Of a stretch of DNA of 64,000 nt, positions 26,992-35,836 are shown one piece after another; position 1 is the stretch's first letter, and the number at the start of each line of letters is the position of its first letter. This stretch comes from Bdellovibrio sp. ZAP7 (GTDB lineage: Bacteria > Bdellovibrionota > Bdellovibrionia > Bdellovibrionales > Bdellovibrionaceae), in NCBI RefSeq assembly GCF_006874645.1, contig NZ_CP030082.1:806001-870000 (forward strand). Direction: 5' to 3'. The notes beneath the pieces are model-generated. The model had not been told where the DNA came from. It ran no database searches and saw only the letters and a program-made list of their open reading frames with translations. A program made the position numbers and the translations under genes.

Positions 26992-28611
26992 ATGCAGAGT
27001 AAAAAAAGCTCATGGTTCAAGGGAATTAAAGGTCGCATGTTGATGGTGGCGGTGTTTCCGTTCATCGCGTTTGCCACCATATTTGGTTTTACCTATAAAG
27101 GCCTTGATCATCTGGGAAGTCTTTTAAATAGTGCACACAACCAAATTATACCAAATTTGAATGACCTCGGTGACATGCGTATCGCACAAAACCGATTTGG
27201 TTATCGCGTTTGGGAAGGCATCATCAATCCAGAAGATCGTGCCGAGTCTGTAAAACAGGCCGAAGAAACTTTGACGAAGTTCGAGAAAGCCTACAAGGAC
27301 TACACTGAAAATCATTTCGACGGTGAAGAACTGAAAATGCATGAGAACTACAAGCAGTACTTCCCTCAATATAAATCCTTGGCGCATTCAATCTTAAGTA
27401 ACCTGGAAAAAGGTAGTGATGAATCCGTGGCTCAAGCCCGCAAAGATCTGGATGAGACCTTGCACATTTATTCGGGAAAAATCGAAGAGTTTTGCGTGCA
27501 GGTGAATGATCTTTATACAGGACGAGCTATTGCTGAAAATAAGGAGTTCGCAGCTTCTCGTGCACAAATCACGAACATCATTATCCTGGTTACTTTGTGT
27601 GCTGGATTGTTGATTTTGGCTCTTCAGTTAATGCAAGCTGCGAAAATTTCAAATGTCACTGGAAACGTAGCGGATAAATTGGGTGAGGCGAATTCCAAAG
27701 TCGTTCATTCAGTTGAGCAATTGGCAGCGGCTGGAAATGCTTTGTCACAAAACTCCACAGAGGCAGCGGCTTCATTGGAAGAAACTGTGGCGGCCTTGGA
27801 AGAGTTAACGTCCATGGTGCAAATGAATTCAGACAATGCCAAGCAGGCGGCCTCTTTGGCAGTCAGTTCTCGTGATGCTGCTGAGCATGGCGAGCAAGAG
27901 ATCAGTGCCCTTATTAAATCCATGGGGGAGATTTCGTCTTCTTCTAAAAAAATCGAAGAGATTATCTCTGTGATCGATGATATAGCCTTTCAAACAAATT
28001 TGTTGGCTTTAAATGCAGCTGTGGAGGCGGCTCGCGCAGGTGAGCAAGGTAAAGGCTTTGCCGTGGTTGCGGAAGCGGTTCGTGCATTGGCGCAAAGAAG
28101 TGCTTCTTCTGCTAAAGACATCGAAAGTCTGATCAAAGTCTCCGTTCAACAAGTTGATAACGGTAGCAAAGTTGCGAACTCCAGTGGAGTGGTCCTTGCT
28201 AACATCGTGGCTTCGATTAAAAAAGTATCTGATCTTAATAATGAGATTTCAGCGGCAAGTACGGAGCAGACGACGGGAATTCAGCAAATCAGTCGTGCGA
28301 TGAATCAGTTGGATCAATCGGCACAGTCGAATGCAGCTTCGGCAGAAGAAATTGCAGCTACGACGACGGAATTGAACAGACTTGCACAGACTTCCCAAGA
28401 TCTGACTGGCGAATTGAATACAGTTGTGACGGGCACTGCTGCTCATCATGAGTTGGATACAAAAAGTTCGACGAAGGATAAATTCGCTGTTGAACCCTCA
28501 GCGACAGTCATCCCGATGAAAAAGTCGGTCAAAATGGCACGTGTTGCAGAAGAGACAATTCCTTTTGATGATGAACCCAGGGCGAAAATAGGGAACCGAG
28601 ACGGATTCTAA
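26992..28611 (+). CDS. Methyl-accepting chemotaxis protein
   Basis: This 539-residue chemoreceptor has TM1 at about residues 14-34, a periplasmic four-helix-bundle-like sensor (35-190) and TM2 at about 194-214. The cytoplasmic signalling domain has the hairpin tip '[33 protein letters not shown]' (read in parts), the CheA/CheW contact region. Glu/Gln-rich flanking helices ('[18 protein letters not shown]', '[12 protein letters not shown]') are likely methylation sites. No HAMP domain is evident between TM2 and the signalling helices. The C-terminus lacks a CheR-binding pentapeptide. The ligand is unknown. Confidence 0.93.
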   Translation: MQSKKSSWFKGIKGRMLMVAVFPFIAFATIFGFTYKGLDHLGSLLNSAHNQIIPNLNDLGDMRIAQNRFGYRVWEGIINPEDRAESVKQAEETLTKFEKAYKDYTENHFDGEELKMHENYKQYFPQYKSLAHSILSNLEKGSDESVAQARKDLDETLHIYSGKIEEFCVQVNDLYTGRAIAENKEFAASRAQITNIIILVTLCAGLLILALQLMQAAKISNVTGNVADKLGEANSKVVHSVEQLAAAGNALSQNSTEAAASLEETVAALEELTSMVQMNSDNAKQAASLAVSSRDAAEHGEQEISALIKSMGEISSSSKKIEEIISVIDDIAFQTNLLALNAAVEAARAGEQGKGFAVVAEAVRALAQRSASSAKDIESLIKVSVQQVDNGSKVANSSGVVLANIVASIKKVSDLNNEISAASTEQTTGIQQISRAMNQLDQSAQSNAASAEEIAATTTELNRLAQTSQDLTGELNTVVTGTAAHHELDTKSSTKDKFAVEPSATVIPMKKSVKMARVAEETIPFDDEPRAKIGNRDGF

Positions 28612-28616
28612 TAATT

Positions 28617-28646
28617 ATGGGCCTGATTCTGGCCCGTTTCATTTTA
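28617..28646 (+). terminator. Probable terminator after chemoreceptor gene
   Basis: GGGCC (28619-28623) pairs with GGCCC (28631-28635) around a 7-base loop, followed by a T-rich stretch. Short stem, moderate support. Confidence 0.55.
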
Positions 28647-28722
28647 AGAATTTACGTGGCTTTGGTCGGGTCAAATATTCTCACATGTGTTCATTCCCTA
28701 GCGACCAGGCTACAATTGTCTT

Positions 28723-29691
28723 ATGACAGATCCACAACCCAAGATGATCATGGTTGGTGTGGAACTCTTTACAGAGAACTTCCCACTTCCTGCAGACGTT
28801 TATACTCGATTACCTTCGGGCCAATATCTTTTGGTGGGTAAAAAAGGCGAGAAAAGTAATTTTCAAAGCCTGCATATGACAGCTCAGAAAAAAGCTGAGC
28901 TTTATGTGCGTGGTGCTGATTATGACGTTGTGATTCAGTTCAATTTAGCATTAGCTAAAACAGCTGTCAGCAAGACCGAGATTCCCACAAACCTAAAATT
29001 AAATCTGATTACGGGACTGGCTGATTCCGCGATCAATGATCTGGTGGACCGCAAAATCATGGCTGGTTCTTATGAACGCGTAAAACAGCTTTCGGGCTTT
29101 ATCAAAGACACAGTCGCGCAAGTTTCCGATGTTGATAAACTTTTGGATCTGTTAAGCAAGCTTCCAAAAGACAGTGCCTCCCATGGGATGGCAACGGCAG
29201 CGATCTCTTTGTTGATTTGTGAACAGATGGAAATTCAATCGAAGCCGACTTTGGAAAAGGTGGCCTTGGGTGCACTTCTGCACGATATTGGCCTTAAAGA
29301 AATTCCAGATACAATTCTGAAAAAACCTCGTGCCGATCGCACTGTTGAAGAAACAACTCACTACGAATCTCATACAATGAGAGGTGTAGAGATGCTGCAG
29401 GAACTTCGCGAAATTCCGTCAGATGTATTGGCAATTATTTTGGAGCATCATGAAAATGCGATTGGCATGGGATATCCGCGCCGCATACGTGATGTGAAAA
29501 TGAATCCTTTGGCGAGAATCGTAGCAGTCGCAAATTATTTTATGGAGCTGCTGCATGATCCAACTGGGGAGATGCAGGCTAAGACGCCGGATGAGGCGAT
29601 CTATTATATGGAGACGACTCTGGGGCAACCTTTCAACAAGCAAGTTTTTGCTGCGTTGAAAGAAGTCGTCTTTGCCCACCGCCGGGTTTAA
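28723..29691 (+). CDS. HD-GYP domain protein (probable cyclic-di-GMP phosphodiesterase)
   Basis: This 322-residue cytoplasmic protein has an unrecognised N-terminal ~130 residues and an HD-GYP domain from about residue 150. His187-Asp188 lie in 'LLHDIGLKEIP', His216-type 'ESHTMRGVEML' follows, His242-His243 lie in 'EHHENAIGMGYP', and Gly250-Tyr251-Pro252 form the GYP motif. The metal-binding set needed for cyclic-di-GMP hydrolysis looks present. Cyclic-di-GMP controls predation switches in Bdellovibrio (established knowledge for that genus). It follows the chemoreceptor gene, separated by a likely terminator, and ends at a bidirectional terminator. Confidence 0.88.
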   Translation: MTDPQPKMIMVGVELFTENFPLPADVYTRLPSGQYLLVGKKGEKSNFQSLHMTAQKKAELYVRGADYDVVIQFNLALAKTAVSKTEIPTNLKLNLITGLADSAINDLVDRKIMAGSYERVKQLSGFIKDTVAQVSDVDKLLDLLSKLPKDSASHGMATAAISLLICEQMEIQSKPTLEKVALGALLHDIGLKEIPDTILKKPRADRTVEETTHYESHTMRGVEMLQELREIPSDVLAIILEHHENAIGMGYPRRIRDVKMNPLARIVAVANYFMELLHDPTGEMQAKTPDEAIYYMETTLGQPFNKQVFAALKEVVFAHRRV

Positions 29692-29694
29692 GGC

Positions 29695-29728
29695 AAAAAA
29701 AAAGCGCACCGAAGAGTGCGCTTTTTTT
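29695..29728. terminator. Bidirectional intrinsic terminator
   Basis: GCGCAC (29704-29709) pairs with GTGCGC (29716-29721), flanked by nine A and seven T. It ends the HD-GYP gene and the convergent exported nuclease-like gene. Confidence 0.9.
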
Positions 29729-29747
29729 ATCTAAGATAATTCATCAA

Positions 29748-30320
29748 TTACGGTTTAGCGCATTCGCCTTGTTTTTGGCAGCGAAGCATATCACCCGTAT
29801 GTTGGTGAAGCTCATTCAAAGTATAACCAAGTTCTTGATCGTAACCGTTGGCAACAGCACCTGCCTGACCGATTGTGATGAAGTCATTGATACCTTCAAA
29901 CCACGCTTGATCGTACATTTGGCCGGTCGAAGTGTTTTTGAAAAACACGTGGCCGTTAGAGCGAATTGTTTTTAGGAAGCGGCCACGCTGGTCACGGGCT
30001 TTATTCAAACCACCGCTGAAGCTTTTCCAGCATTTTACTTCGCCAATGCGAACAACTCTTTGCAAGTTCAAATCAAAAACGATGATGTCAAGTTCACCAA
30101 TAGTTCTGTGGCCGTCGCCATAAGCGATGCCCACTTCAACGTGGTATTGAGGAGCTGGGAATTGCTTTCTCACGTCCAAACGCGCTACTTCTTCACAGAT
30201 TGCGCCGGAGTCTTCATAGCTGCGGGGAACGCTTTTAAGAGCTTCAAAATCTTCAGCCCAATTAGCAGCAAAAAGATTAAGCGAGAACAATAAGGCACTG
30301 ACGAATACAGATAGTTTCAT
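29748..30320 (-). CDS. Exported protein with PD-(D/E)XK nuclease-like core
   Basis: This 190-residue protein has a signal peptide ending near 'NLFAA' (residue 19). The centre reads 'GELDIIVFDLNLQRVV' followed by 'RIGEVKCW'. This gives Asp78, then 15 residues, then Glu94-x-Lys96 at the end of a hydrophobic strand, the layout of the PD-(D/E)XK nuclease core. A preceding helix carries Glu43/Glu44 in 'ICEEVAR', a position often used in that fold. 'ARDQRGRFL' follows. Cys pairs fit an exported protein. If active it would be a secreted DNase, but the assignment rests on motif spacing only. GGAGG precedes the ATG. Confidence 0.6.
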   Translation of the reverse strand: MKLSVFVSALLFSLNLFAANWAEDFEALKSVPRSYEDSGAICEEVARLDVRKQFPAPQYHVEVGIAYGDGHRTIGELDIIVFDLNLQRVVRIGEVKCWKSFSGGLNKARDQRGRFLKTIRSNGHVFFKNTSTGQMYDQAWFEGINDFITIGQAGAVANGYDQELGYTLNELHQHTGDMLRCQKQGECAKP

Positions 30321-30451
30321 AACCCCTCCAAGAGGTCCCTGTGATCGCCGACCCCCACCGTATGTTCAAGGAATTAGTCCGTAAAATTAAAAGTGCGCCG
30401 CAGCATCCGAGTTCTCTTGTATTTATTACCTGCGCTCAGTAAGAGATCCGC

Positions 30452-31129
30452 ATGTCAAAAAAAGTGATTTCTTTTCTACTTCTTTGGAGTTGTGGGGCAC
30501 CGGCTGCGGCTTTCGCGGGATTCTTTTCTAAAAAGGATGACCGTTGGAATGCCTATGTTGCGAGAGTTGAGCAAGTCGCTTCCAGCGAGCGCGCAATTCC
30601 TAAAGCGGCCATCGAAAGAACAGTCCAGTTTTTGAATTCAAATCGTTCCCGTCTGGAAAGCCGGATTAACAATAAAAGTGTTGTGATCATCAATGACTTT
30701 ACTGAAGAGAGCACACGGGATCGCATGTTCGTGATCTATGTTTATCTGGGTAAGGTAGAGCGTTATAAGGTTGCCCACGGAATCGGAAGTGGCGAAGGCC
30801 CTCACGTTTACAAGTGTTCAAACACCGAGGGGTCCAAAGCGACTCCGCCAGGTTTTATGTTAGTTCAAAACGAAAACCGCAATTCTTCCTTTGGCTCGGC
30901 CCTTTATATGGACAGCCTGGAGTCACGAAACAGCAATTCTCGTGAGCGCGCTGTGGTGTTTCATCCCAATAAATCCGCCGCGGAACGAGCTCGCATCCTG
31001 CGTGAGTATGGTTTTATCGACCTCAGCGAAGGTTGTACTCAGTTGACCAAGGAAGACTATTATAAGCTGAAACCCCGCGTGCAAGGCGGCAGTCTGCTTT
31101 ATAACTTCTGCCCGGAAGACGCAGACTAA
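30452..31129 (+). CDS. Exported L,D-transpeptidase-like (YkuD_2-type) murein enzyme
   Basis: This 225-residue protein has a signal peptide ending near 'AAAFA'. The second half fits the 'murein L,D-transpeptidase catalytic domain family'. 'ATPPGFMLVQNE' is followed by 'GSALYMDSLE', the conserved His171 in 'VVFHPN', and the catalytic Cys195 in 'LSEGCTQL' (Ser-x-Gly-Cys). Such enzymes form or exchange 3-3 crosslinks in peptidoglycan. In predatory bacteria these enzymes also remodel prey wall, but which wall is targeted here cannot be told from sequence. The N-terminal ~80 residues are helical and unrecognised. Confidence 0.82.
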   Translation: MSKKVISFLLLWSCGAPAAAFAGFFSKKDDRWNAYVARVEQVASSERAIPKAAIERTVQFLNSNRSRLESRINNKSVVIINDFTEESTRDRMFVIYVYLGKVERYKVAHGIGSGEGPHVYKCSNTEGSKATPPGFMLVQNENRNSSFGSALYMDSLESRNSNSRERAVVFHPNKSAAERARILREYGFIDLSEGCTQLTKEDYYKLKPRVQGGSLLYNFCPEDAD

Positions 31130-31209
31130 TTCGCCGCATTCGTTTGGACATCGTCGTAAAATAAAATTATAACTAGTCCTTGTAACTTACATAGAACAAG
31201 GACTTGTCG

Positions 31210-32889
31210 ATGACATCTGCTGTACAGCCTAAAAAAATCTGGTGGAAAGAATCCGTCGTATATCAAGTTTACCCACGCTCATTTAAAGATTCCAACGGCG
31301 ACGGAATGGGGGATTTGCAGGGACTTATTTCCAAACTCGATTATTTAAAACACTTGGGCATCGATGTGATCTGGATTTGTCCTATGTATAAATCCCCGAT
31401 GGATGACAATGGTTATGACATCAGTGACTACCAGGCCATCCACGACGAATTCGGGACGATGGAAGACTTCGATCAATTGATGAAAGAGTGTAAAGCTCGT
31501 GGCATCCGTTTGGTGATCGATCTGGTGATCAACCACACCAGCGATGAACATCCTTGGTTTATCGAGTCCGCCTCTTCGAAAGACAATGCAAAACGCGACT
31601 GGTATATCTGGCGCGATCCTAAAAATGGCAAAGAGCCGAACAACTGGGAAAGTATCTTTGGTGGTTCCGCGTGGAAGTTGGACGAAAAAACCGGTCAGTA
31701 CTTCATGCATCTTTTCTCTGCCAAGCAGCCTGATCTGAATTGGGAAAATCTGGACATGAGAAAGTCAGTCTATGATATGATCCGCTGGTGGTTGGATCGT
31801 GGTATCGATGGTTTCCGTATCGATGCGTTTTCTCATGCTCGTAAAGAGCCAGGTTTGGCAGATATGCCAAATCCTAAAAACCTGGAGTGGGTGCCTTCTT
31901 ATGACAAGCACATGAACGTTCCGGGTATTTTGAATTACGTGGAAGATCTTTGTAAAAACACGTTTGTTCACTACGACATCATGACGGTGTGTGAAGCGAA
32001 TGGTGTGAATGCCGAACACGCGGACGAGTGGGTGGGTGAAGACAAAAAGCGCTTTAACATGGTGATTCAGTTTGAACACGTAGGTTTATGGGATACGAAC
32101 CCAGATCAGCGCTTTAACATGAAGGCCCTTAAAAACGTTTTCACGCGCTGGCAAAAAGGATTGGATGGCAAGGGCTGGAATGCCTTGTTCGTGGAAAATC
32201 ACGACGTGCCTCGTATTAACTCTAAGTGGGGTGATACGACTCAATTTTGGCGCGAGAGCAGCACTGCAATTGCCACGATGTATTTCCTGATGCAAGGAAC
32301 TCCGTATATCTATCAAGGTCAGGAAATTGGAATGACGAATTCCAAATTCGATGGCCCACAAGACTTTAACGACGTTTCTGCGAAAAATTATTTTGTAAAT
32401 AAACGTAAAGAAGGCTTCACCGATGCACAAATCACGGCGGAGTTAAATCACACGTCTCGTGACAATGCTCGTACACCAATGCAGTGGGATGCCTCTGCCA
32501 ACGCGGGATTCGGTACGGGAACTCCTTGGTTGAAAGTGAATCCGAACTATAAGCAGATCAATGTGGCGGCGCAAATGGAAGATCCAGAATCCATCTTGAA
32601 CTACTATCGCCGCATGATTCGTTTGCGTAAGCAGCATCCAGGATTTATCTATGGCAGCTTTGATTTGATCGCTCCTGATCATCAGGAAGTTTTTGCTTAC
32701 ACGCGCACTCATGGTGCCGAGAAATATGCTGTGATCACGAACCTGACTAAAAAGGTGGTGACTGTGGACTTGGGTTCCGTGCAGGTTCGTCCAGAAGGTC
32801 TTTTGATGGCTAATATGGAAGTTTCAGACAAGGCTGCGACGAACTCTTTGAATCTTCGTCCGTTTGAGGCGCGAGTGTATAAAGTTTAA
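31210..32889 (+). CDS. GH13 alpha-glucosidase / trehalose synthase-like enzyme
   Basis: This 559-residue enzyme has the GH13 barrel: 'VVYQVYPRSFKDSNGDGMGDL' near the start, 'DLVINHTSDEHPWF' (region I), 'GIDGFRIDAFSH' with the catalytic Asp near residue 203 (region II), 'TVCEANG' with the catalytic acid Glu near 260 (region III) and 'FVENHDVPR' (region IV). 'GMTNSKFDGPQDFNDV' and 'TPMQWD' are typical of oligo-1,6-glucosidases. No signal peptide is seen, so it is cytoplasmic. I chose ATG 31210, which has AAGGA at 8 bases; a TTG six bases earlier sits too close to that site. Its stop overlaps the convergent hydrolase stop by 4 bases. Confidence 0.92.
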   Translation: MTSAVQPKKIWWKESVVYQVYPRSFKDSNGDGMGDLQGLISKLDYLKHLGIDVIWICPMYKSPMDDNGYDISDYQAIHDEFGTMEDFDQLMKECKARGIRLVIDLVINHTSDEHPWFIESASSKDNAKRDWYIWRDPKNGKEPNNWESIFGGSAWKLDEKTGQYFMHLFSAKQPDLNWENLDMRKSVYDMIRWWLDRGIDGFRIDAFSHARKEPGLADMPNPKNLEWVPSYDKHMNVPGILNYVEDLCKNTFVHYDIMTVCEANGVNAEHADEWVGEDKKRFNMVIQFEHVGLWDTNPDQRFNMKALKNVFTRWQKGLDGKGWNALFVENHDVPRINSKWGDTTQFWRESSTAIATMYFLMQGTPYIYQGQEIGMTNSKFDGPQDFNDVSAKNYFVNKRKEGFTDAQITAELNHTSRDNARTPMQWDASANAGFGTGTPWLKVNPNYKQINVAAQMEDPESILNYYRRMIRLRKQHPGFIYGSFDLIAPDHQEVFAYTRTHGAEKYAVITNLTKKVVTVDLGSVQVRPEGLLMANMEVSDKAATNSLNLRPFEARVYKV

Positions 32890-33581
32890 TCCATTTGAAA
32901 CGCGGTCTTTAAGATCGCGTTCAGTTCATCGGGTTTTTCCAGCGGAATAAAGTGCCCAGCTCCCTCGATCATATGTAAACGTGCGCGGGGGATGGCGCGG
33001 CTAAAGGCTTCCATCTTTTCTTTCGGAGCAATTTGATCATCCACTCCGCCGATCAAAGTGATCGGAATTTTTAAAGAATTTAAGTTCATTTTCAAATCAC
33101 GACGATCCAGAGTCGCGTTCATTTGATTCAGATACATTTCGGTATTGTTGCTCGCCGCCATGTCCAAGATCAGCTGGCGGATTTCACTATTTTCCAAAGC
33201 ATCGGGATGAAGATAATGCTTTAACTGTGAGCTGGCGATTCCGCCAAAGGCGACTTTCTTTAAAAGATTTCGGGTCTGAATACGGATCTTAACTTCCACA
33301 TCCGTTAGGGGAGACCCTGTTGTACCGATCAAAATAAGTTCGGCTACACGATGAGGAAACTGAGTCGCAAAGACCTGGGCGACGTACCCACCCATTGAAA
33401 ATCCTAGCAAGGTCATGGGACCTGGAAAACTTTTATCAATGGTATCTAACATCTGATTTAAATTGGATGCCTTTCGCAAATCCGCAAAAGAGCAATCGAT
33501 CTCGGCCAAAAGATCTTTTTGGTAAGTCCACAATCGTTCGTCACATAGAAAGCCCGGGAGGCAAACAACTGCCTTTGACAT
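32886..33581 (-). CDS. Alpha/beta hydrolase
   Basis: This 231-residue protein has the alpha/beta-hydrolase fold. The nucleophile elbow is 'LGFSMGGYVAQ' (Ser near residue 62), a conserved Asp lies in 'GGVDDQIAP', and the catalytic His lies in 'IEGAGHFIPLEKP'. An oxyanion-region 'VVCLPGFLCDERLW' lies at the start. It is a cytoplasmic esterase-like enzyme of unknown substrate, resembling MenH/BioH-type small hydrolases. It overlaps the GH13 gene by 4 bases, tail to tail. Confidence 0.85.
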   Translation of the reverse strand: MSKAVVCLPGFLCDERLWTYQKDLLAEIDCSFADLRKASNLNQMLDTIDKSFPGPMTLLGFSMGGYVAQVFATQFPHRVAELILIGTTGSPLTDVEVKIRIQTRNLLKKVAFGGIASSQLKHYLHPDALENSEIRQLILDMAASNNTEMYLNQMNATLDRRDLKMNLNSLKIPITLIGGVDDQIAPKEKMEAFSRAIPRARLHMIEGAGHFIPLEKPDELNAILKTAFQMD

Positions 33582-33709
33582 ATGTTAAGAATAGCAGATT
33601 CTGCATGCGAGAAACAATCCAGCTTCGGGATATTTGACAAGGACTCCAAAAGAAATTTGCTAAGCAAAGTCTGGGTTTAGCAATATGAAAGTTCTGAAGG
33701 AGTATTGAA

Positions 33710-34015
33710 ATGAACATTCGTCATGATAAGGGCGGGCAACGCTTTGTAACCAATGTGAAAGGTGGAGACGCGCACATTCTCTATCGTCGAGGTCCGAACA
33801 ATGCATATGACCTCTATGCGACTTATGTTCCTACGGAGTCACGGGACCAGAAAATTGCGGATCAATTGGTTCGCGAAGCCATTCGAGTGGCAAAAGAAGA
33901 CAAGGTCCAGATCATCGACTCCTGCCCCTATGTAGCACGTTGGTTTAGAAAGCATCCCGAAGAAGGCAAAATCCTCTCGAAAGAATCCGGTGATTCTATC
34001 ATTCAGGTGTTTTAA
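33710..34015 (+). CDS. Small GNAT-type acetyltransferase (YidJ-like)
   Basis: This 101-residue protein matches the short GCN5-related family. 'ATYVPTESRDQKIADQLVREA' corresponds to the acetyl-CoA-binding strand and helix, and 'IIDSCPYVARWFRKHPE' is the diagnostic C-terminal motif. The usual Gly-rich loop is changed here (Ser-Arg-Asp-Gln-Lys instead of R-G-x-G), which may weaken CoA binding. A strong AAGGAG site precedes the ATG. It lies just before the moxR operon but is probably a separate unit, with 29 bases between. Confidence 0.78.
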   Translation: MNIRHDKGGQRFVTNVKGGDAHILYRRGPNNAYDLYATYVPTESRDQKIADQLVREAIRVAKEDKVQIIDSCPYVARWFRKHPEEGKILSKESGDSIIQVF

Positions 34016-34044
34016 CAAAGAAATCTTTGATGTACCCTTGATTC

Positions 34045-34959
34045 ATGAGCAAAAGATTTCATGAGTTGATCGCGGAAGCATCCAAAGTTGTTTTGGATAA
34101 AGATACAGAAGTGCGCTTGGCGATCACCTGCTTGCTGGCGGGTGGTCACCTCTTGATTGAAGATATGCCGGGCGTGGGTAAGACAACGCTGGTGCAGACT
34201 CTGGGAAAACTGACTGGATTGAAAACTCAGCGTATTCAATTCACGATCGATTTGTTGCCTGCAGATGTTTTGGGAAGTCAGATTTTTAATCCTCAAGAAC
34301 ATAAATTTTCATTTCACTCGGGACCGATCTTTGCTCAGCTGGTGATGGCCGATGAACTCAATCGGGCGAGTCCCCGTACGCAAAGTGCGTTACTGCAAGC
34401 GATGGAGGAAGGAGAAGTTTCCGTTGATGGAATGACGTGGGAATTGCCTCGTCCGTTTTACGTTATCGCCACACAAAATCCACATCAGCAAACAGGAACT
34501 TTTCCATTGCCTGAAAGCCAGCTCGATCGTTTTTTAATGAGTCTTGAGCTGAATTATGCATCTAAAGGTACTGAAGTGCGTATCTTACAAGGGGAAGATC
34601 CTCGCTCCGTAGTCAAACGTATGTCTTCGCTTTTTGCAGAAGGTGAGTTTGAAGCTGCCGTTAAAAATATTGAAAAAGTAAAATTGTCGGAAACAGTTGC
34701 CACCTATATCGCCAATGTTTTGGAAGGTTCTCGGCGTGAAGGATTTGAGGGGGCACCTTTATCAACCCGTTGTGGAATCTCTTTGGCTCGAGCGGCAAAG
34801 GCGTGGGCATTCTTGGATGATCGTGACTATGTTCGTCCCGAAGATGTGCAGCACGTTTTAATTCCCGTATTAGGTCATCGCCTGGGGGGCAATCATGGCA
34901 TCAAACGTGGTCGAGAGTGGGCTGCAGTTCTTAAAAAAGCGACGCCAGTCCCAGTCTAA
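34045..34959 (+). CDS. MoxR-family AAA ATPase
   Basis: This 304-residue ATPase has the Walker A 'GVGKTTLVQ' near residue 45, Walker B 'VMADELNRASPRTQSALLQAMEE' (read in parts), sensor 1 'VIATQNPHQQTGTFPLPESQLDRF' and a C-terminal lid with 'STRCGISLARAAKAWAFL'. MoxR proteins are chaperone-like and usually encoded beside DUF58 and VWA proteins. Here DUF58 follows with a 65-base overlap, then a transglutaminase protein. The operon is a common conserved triad whose target is not well known. Confidence 0.93.
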   Translation: MSKRFHELIAEASKVVLDKDTEVRLAITCLLAGGHLLIEDMPGVGKTTLVQTLGKLTGLKTQRIQFTIDLLPADVLGSQIFNPQEHKFSFHSGPIFAQLVMADELNRASPRTQSALLQAMEEGEVSVDGMTWELPRPFYVIATQNPHQQTGTFPLPESQLDRFLMSLELNYASKGTEVRILQGEDPRSVVKRMSSLFAEGEFEAAVKNIEKVKLSETVATYIANVLEGSRREGFEGAPLSTRCGISLARAAKAWAFLDDRDYVRPEDVQHVLIPVLGHRLGGNHGIKRGREWAAVLKKATPVPV

Positions 34960-35836
34960 AAAGTCACGCACCTATATTTTGCCGACGGGATTCGGTTTGG
35001 CTTTTGGCCTGATGAATCTGGTCTTATTTTTCATGGCCGTCGGTTATGCGAATAACCTTATCTATATTTTCTTTTTCTTTCTGACGTCGGTTGCTTTCAC
35101 AGGAATGATTACGACGAATCGAAACGTACAGGCTGTGCGTTTTATGCGACTGTTACCCGCCGATGCTTTTGCTGGCGAGCCTGGAAAACTTCGTGTGCAG
35201 CTGACAAACGATACGGTGAATCCAAGCCAGGAAATCGAAGTGGTTCTGGATCGTAAAACCAAAGACGCACCTAAATATAAAGTGATGCCCGAAGAAGAAA
35301 ACATTGCAGTGGTGATGTGGACGCCCGTAAAACGCGGTCTGCAACCCTTTCCCAGTTTAAGAATTCAAGGTGCTTATCCCTTTGGACTTTTGCAGGCCTG
35401 GAAAGTCATCAAAGAACCAGGCTCGGTCCTAGTTTATCCGGCTCGAATCGGCGACACTGAATTTCCGATGAGTTCTGGTGCTGATTCAGTCGCAGAGTCG
35501 GTAGGGTTGTTTTTAAATCACAAAGTTTATCAATCAGGGGATCCAGTTCGCAGAATCGACTGGAAGGCGAGCGCTCGCCGCAGCGAAGTCTTAATTAAAA
35601 AATTTGAAGAGCCCGAAAAGCCAGCATTGAATTTTTCCTGGGAACAAACAGAGTCCTTGCGCGATCCTGAGTTGCGCCTGTCACAATTGGCGCTGTGGAT
35701 TGATTTGGCTGAGGCTCAGAACTATGTGTATTCAATGCGCTTGGGTGCCGTGCAAACTCCTTCCGCTAAGGGACGAGAGCATTGGCGCCGCTGTTTGGAA
35801 ATTCTGGCAATGGCCAAAGTCTCGGAGCTTTCGTGA
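34895..35836 (+). CDS. DUF58 domain protein
   Basis: This 313-residue protein has two adjacent hydrophobic segments (about residues 30-75) and a cytoplasmic or periplasmic DUF58 domain. The hallmark 'YQSGDPVRRIDWKASARRSEVLIKKFEEPEK' (in parts) lies near residues 210-240. The ATG at 34895 lies inside moxR, 65 bases before its stop, but has a strong GGGGGG site at 5 bases. The end overlaps the next gene in a GTGA arrangement. DUF58 proteins work with MoxR ATPases, so the operon is likely one functional unit. Confidence 0.9.
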   Translation: MASNVVESGLQFLKKRRQSQSKKSRTYILPTGFGLAFGLMNLVLFFMAVGYANNLIYIFFFFLTSVAFTGMITTNRNVQAVRFMRLLPADAFAGEPGKLRVQLTNDTVNPSQEIEVVLDRKTKDAPKYKVMPEEENIAVVMWTPVKRGLQPFPSLRIQGAYPFGLLQAWKVIKEPGSVLVYPARIGDTEFPMSSGADSVAESVGLFLNHKVYQSGDPVRRIDWKASARRSEVLIKKFEEPEKPALNFSWEQTESLRDPELRLSQLALWIDLAEAQNYVYSMRLGAVQTPSAKGREHWRRCLEILAMAKVSELS

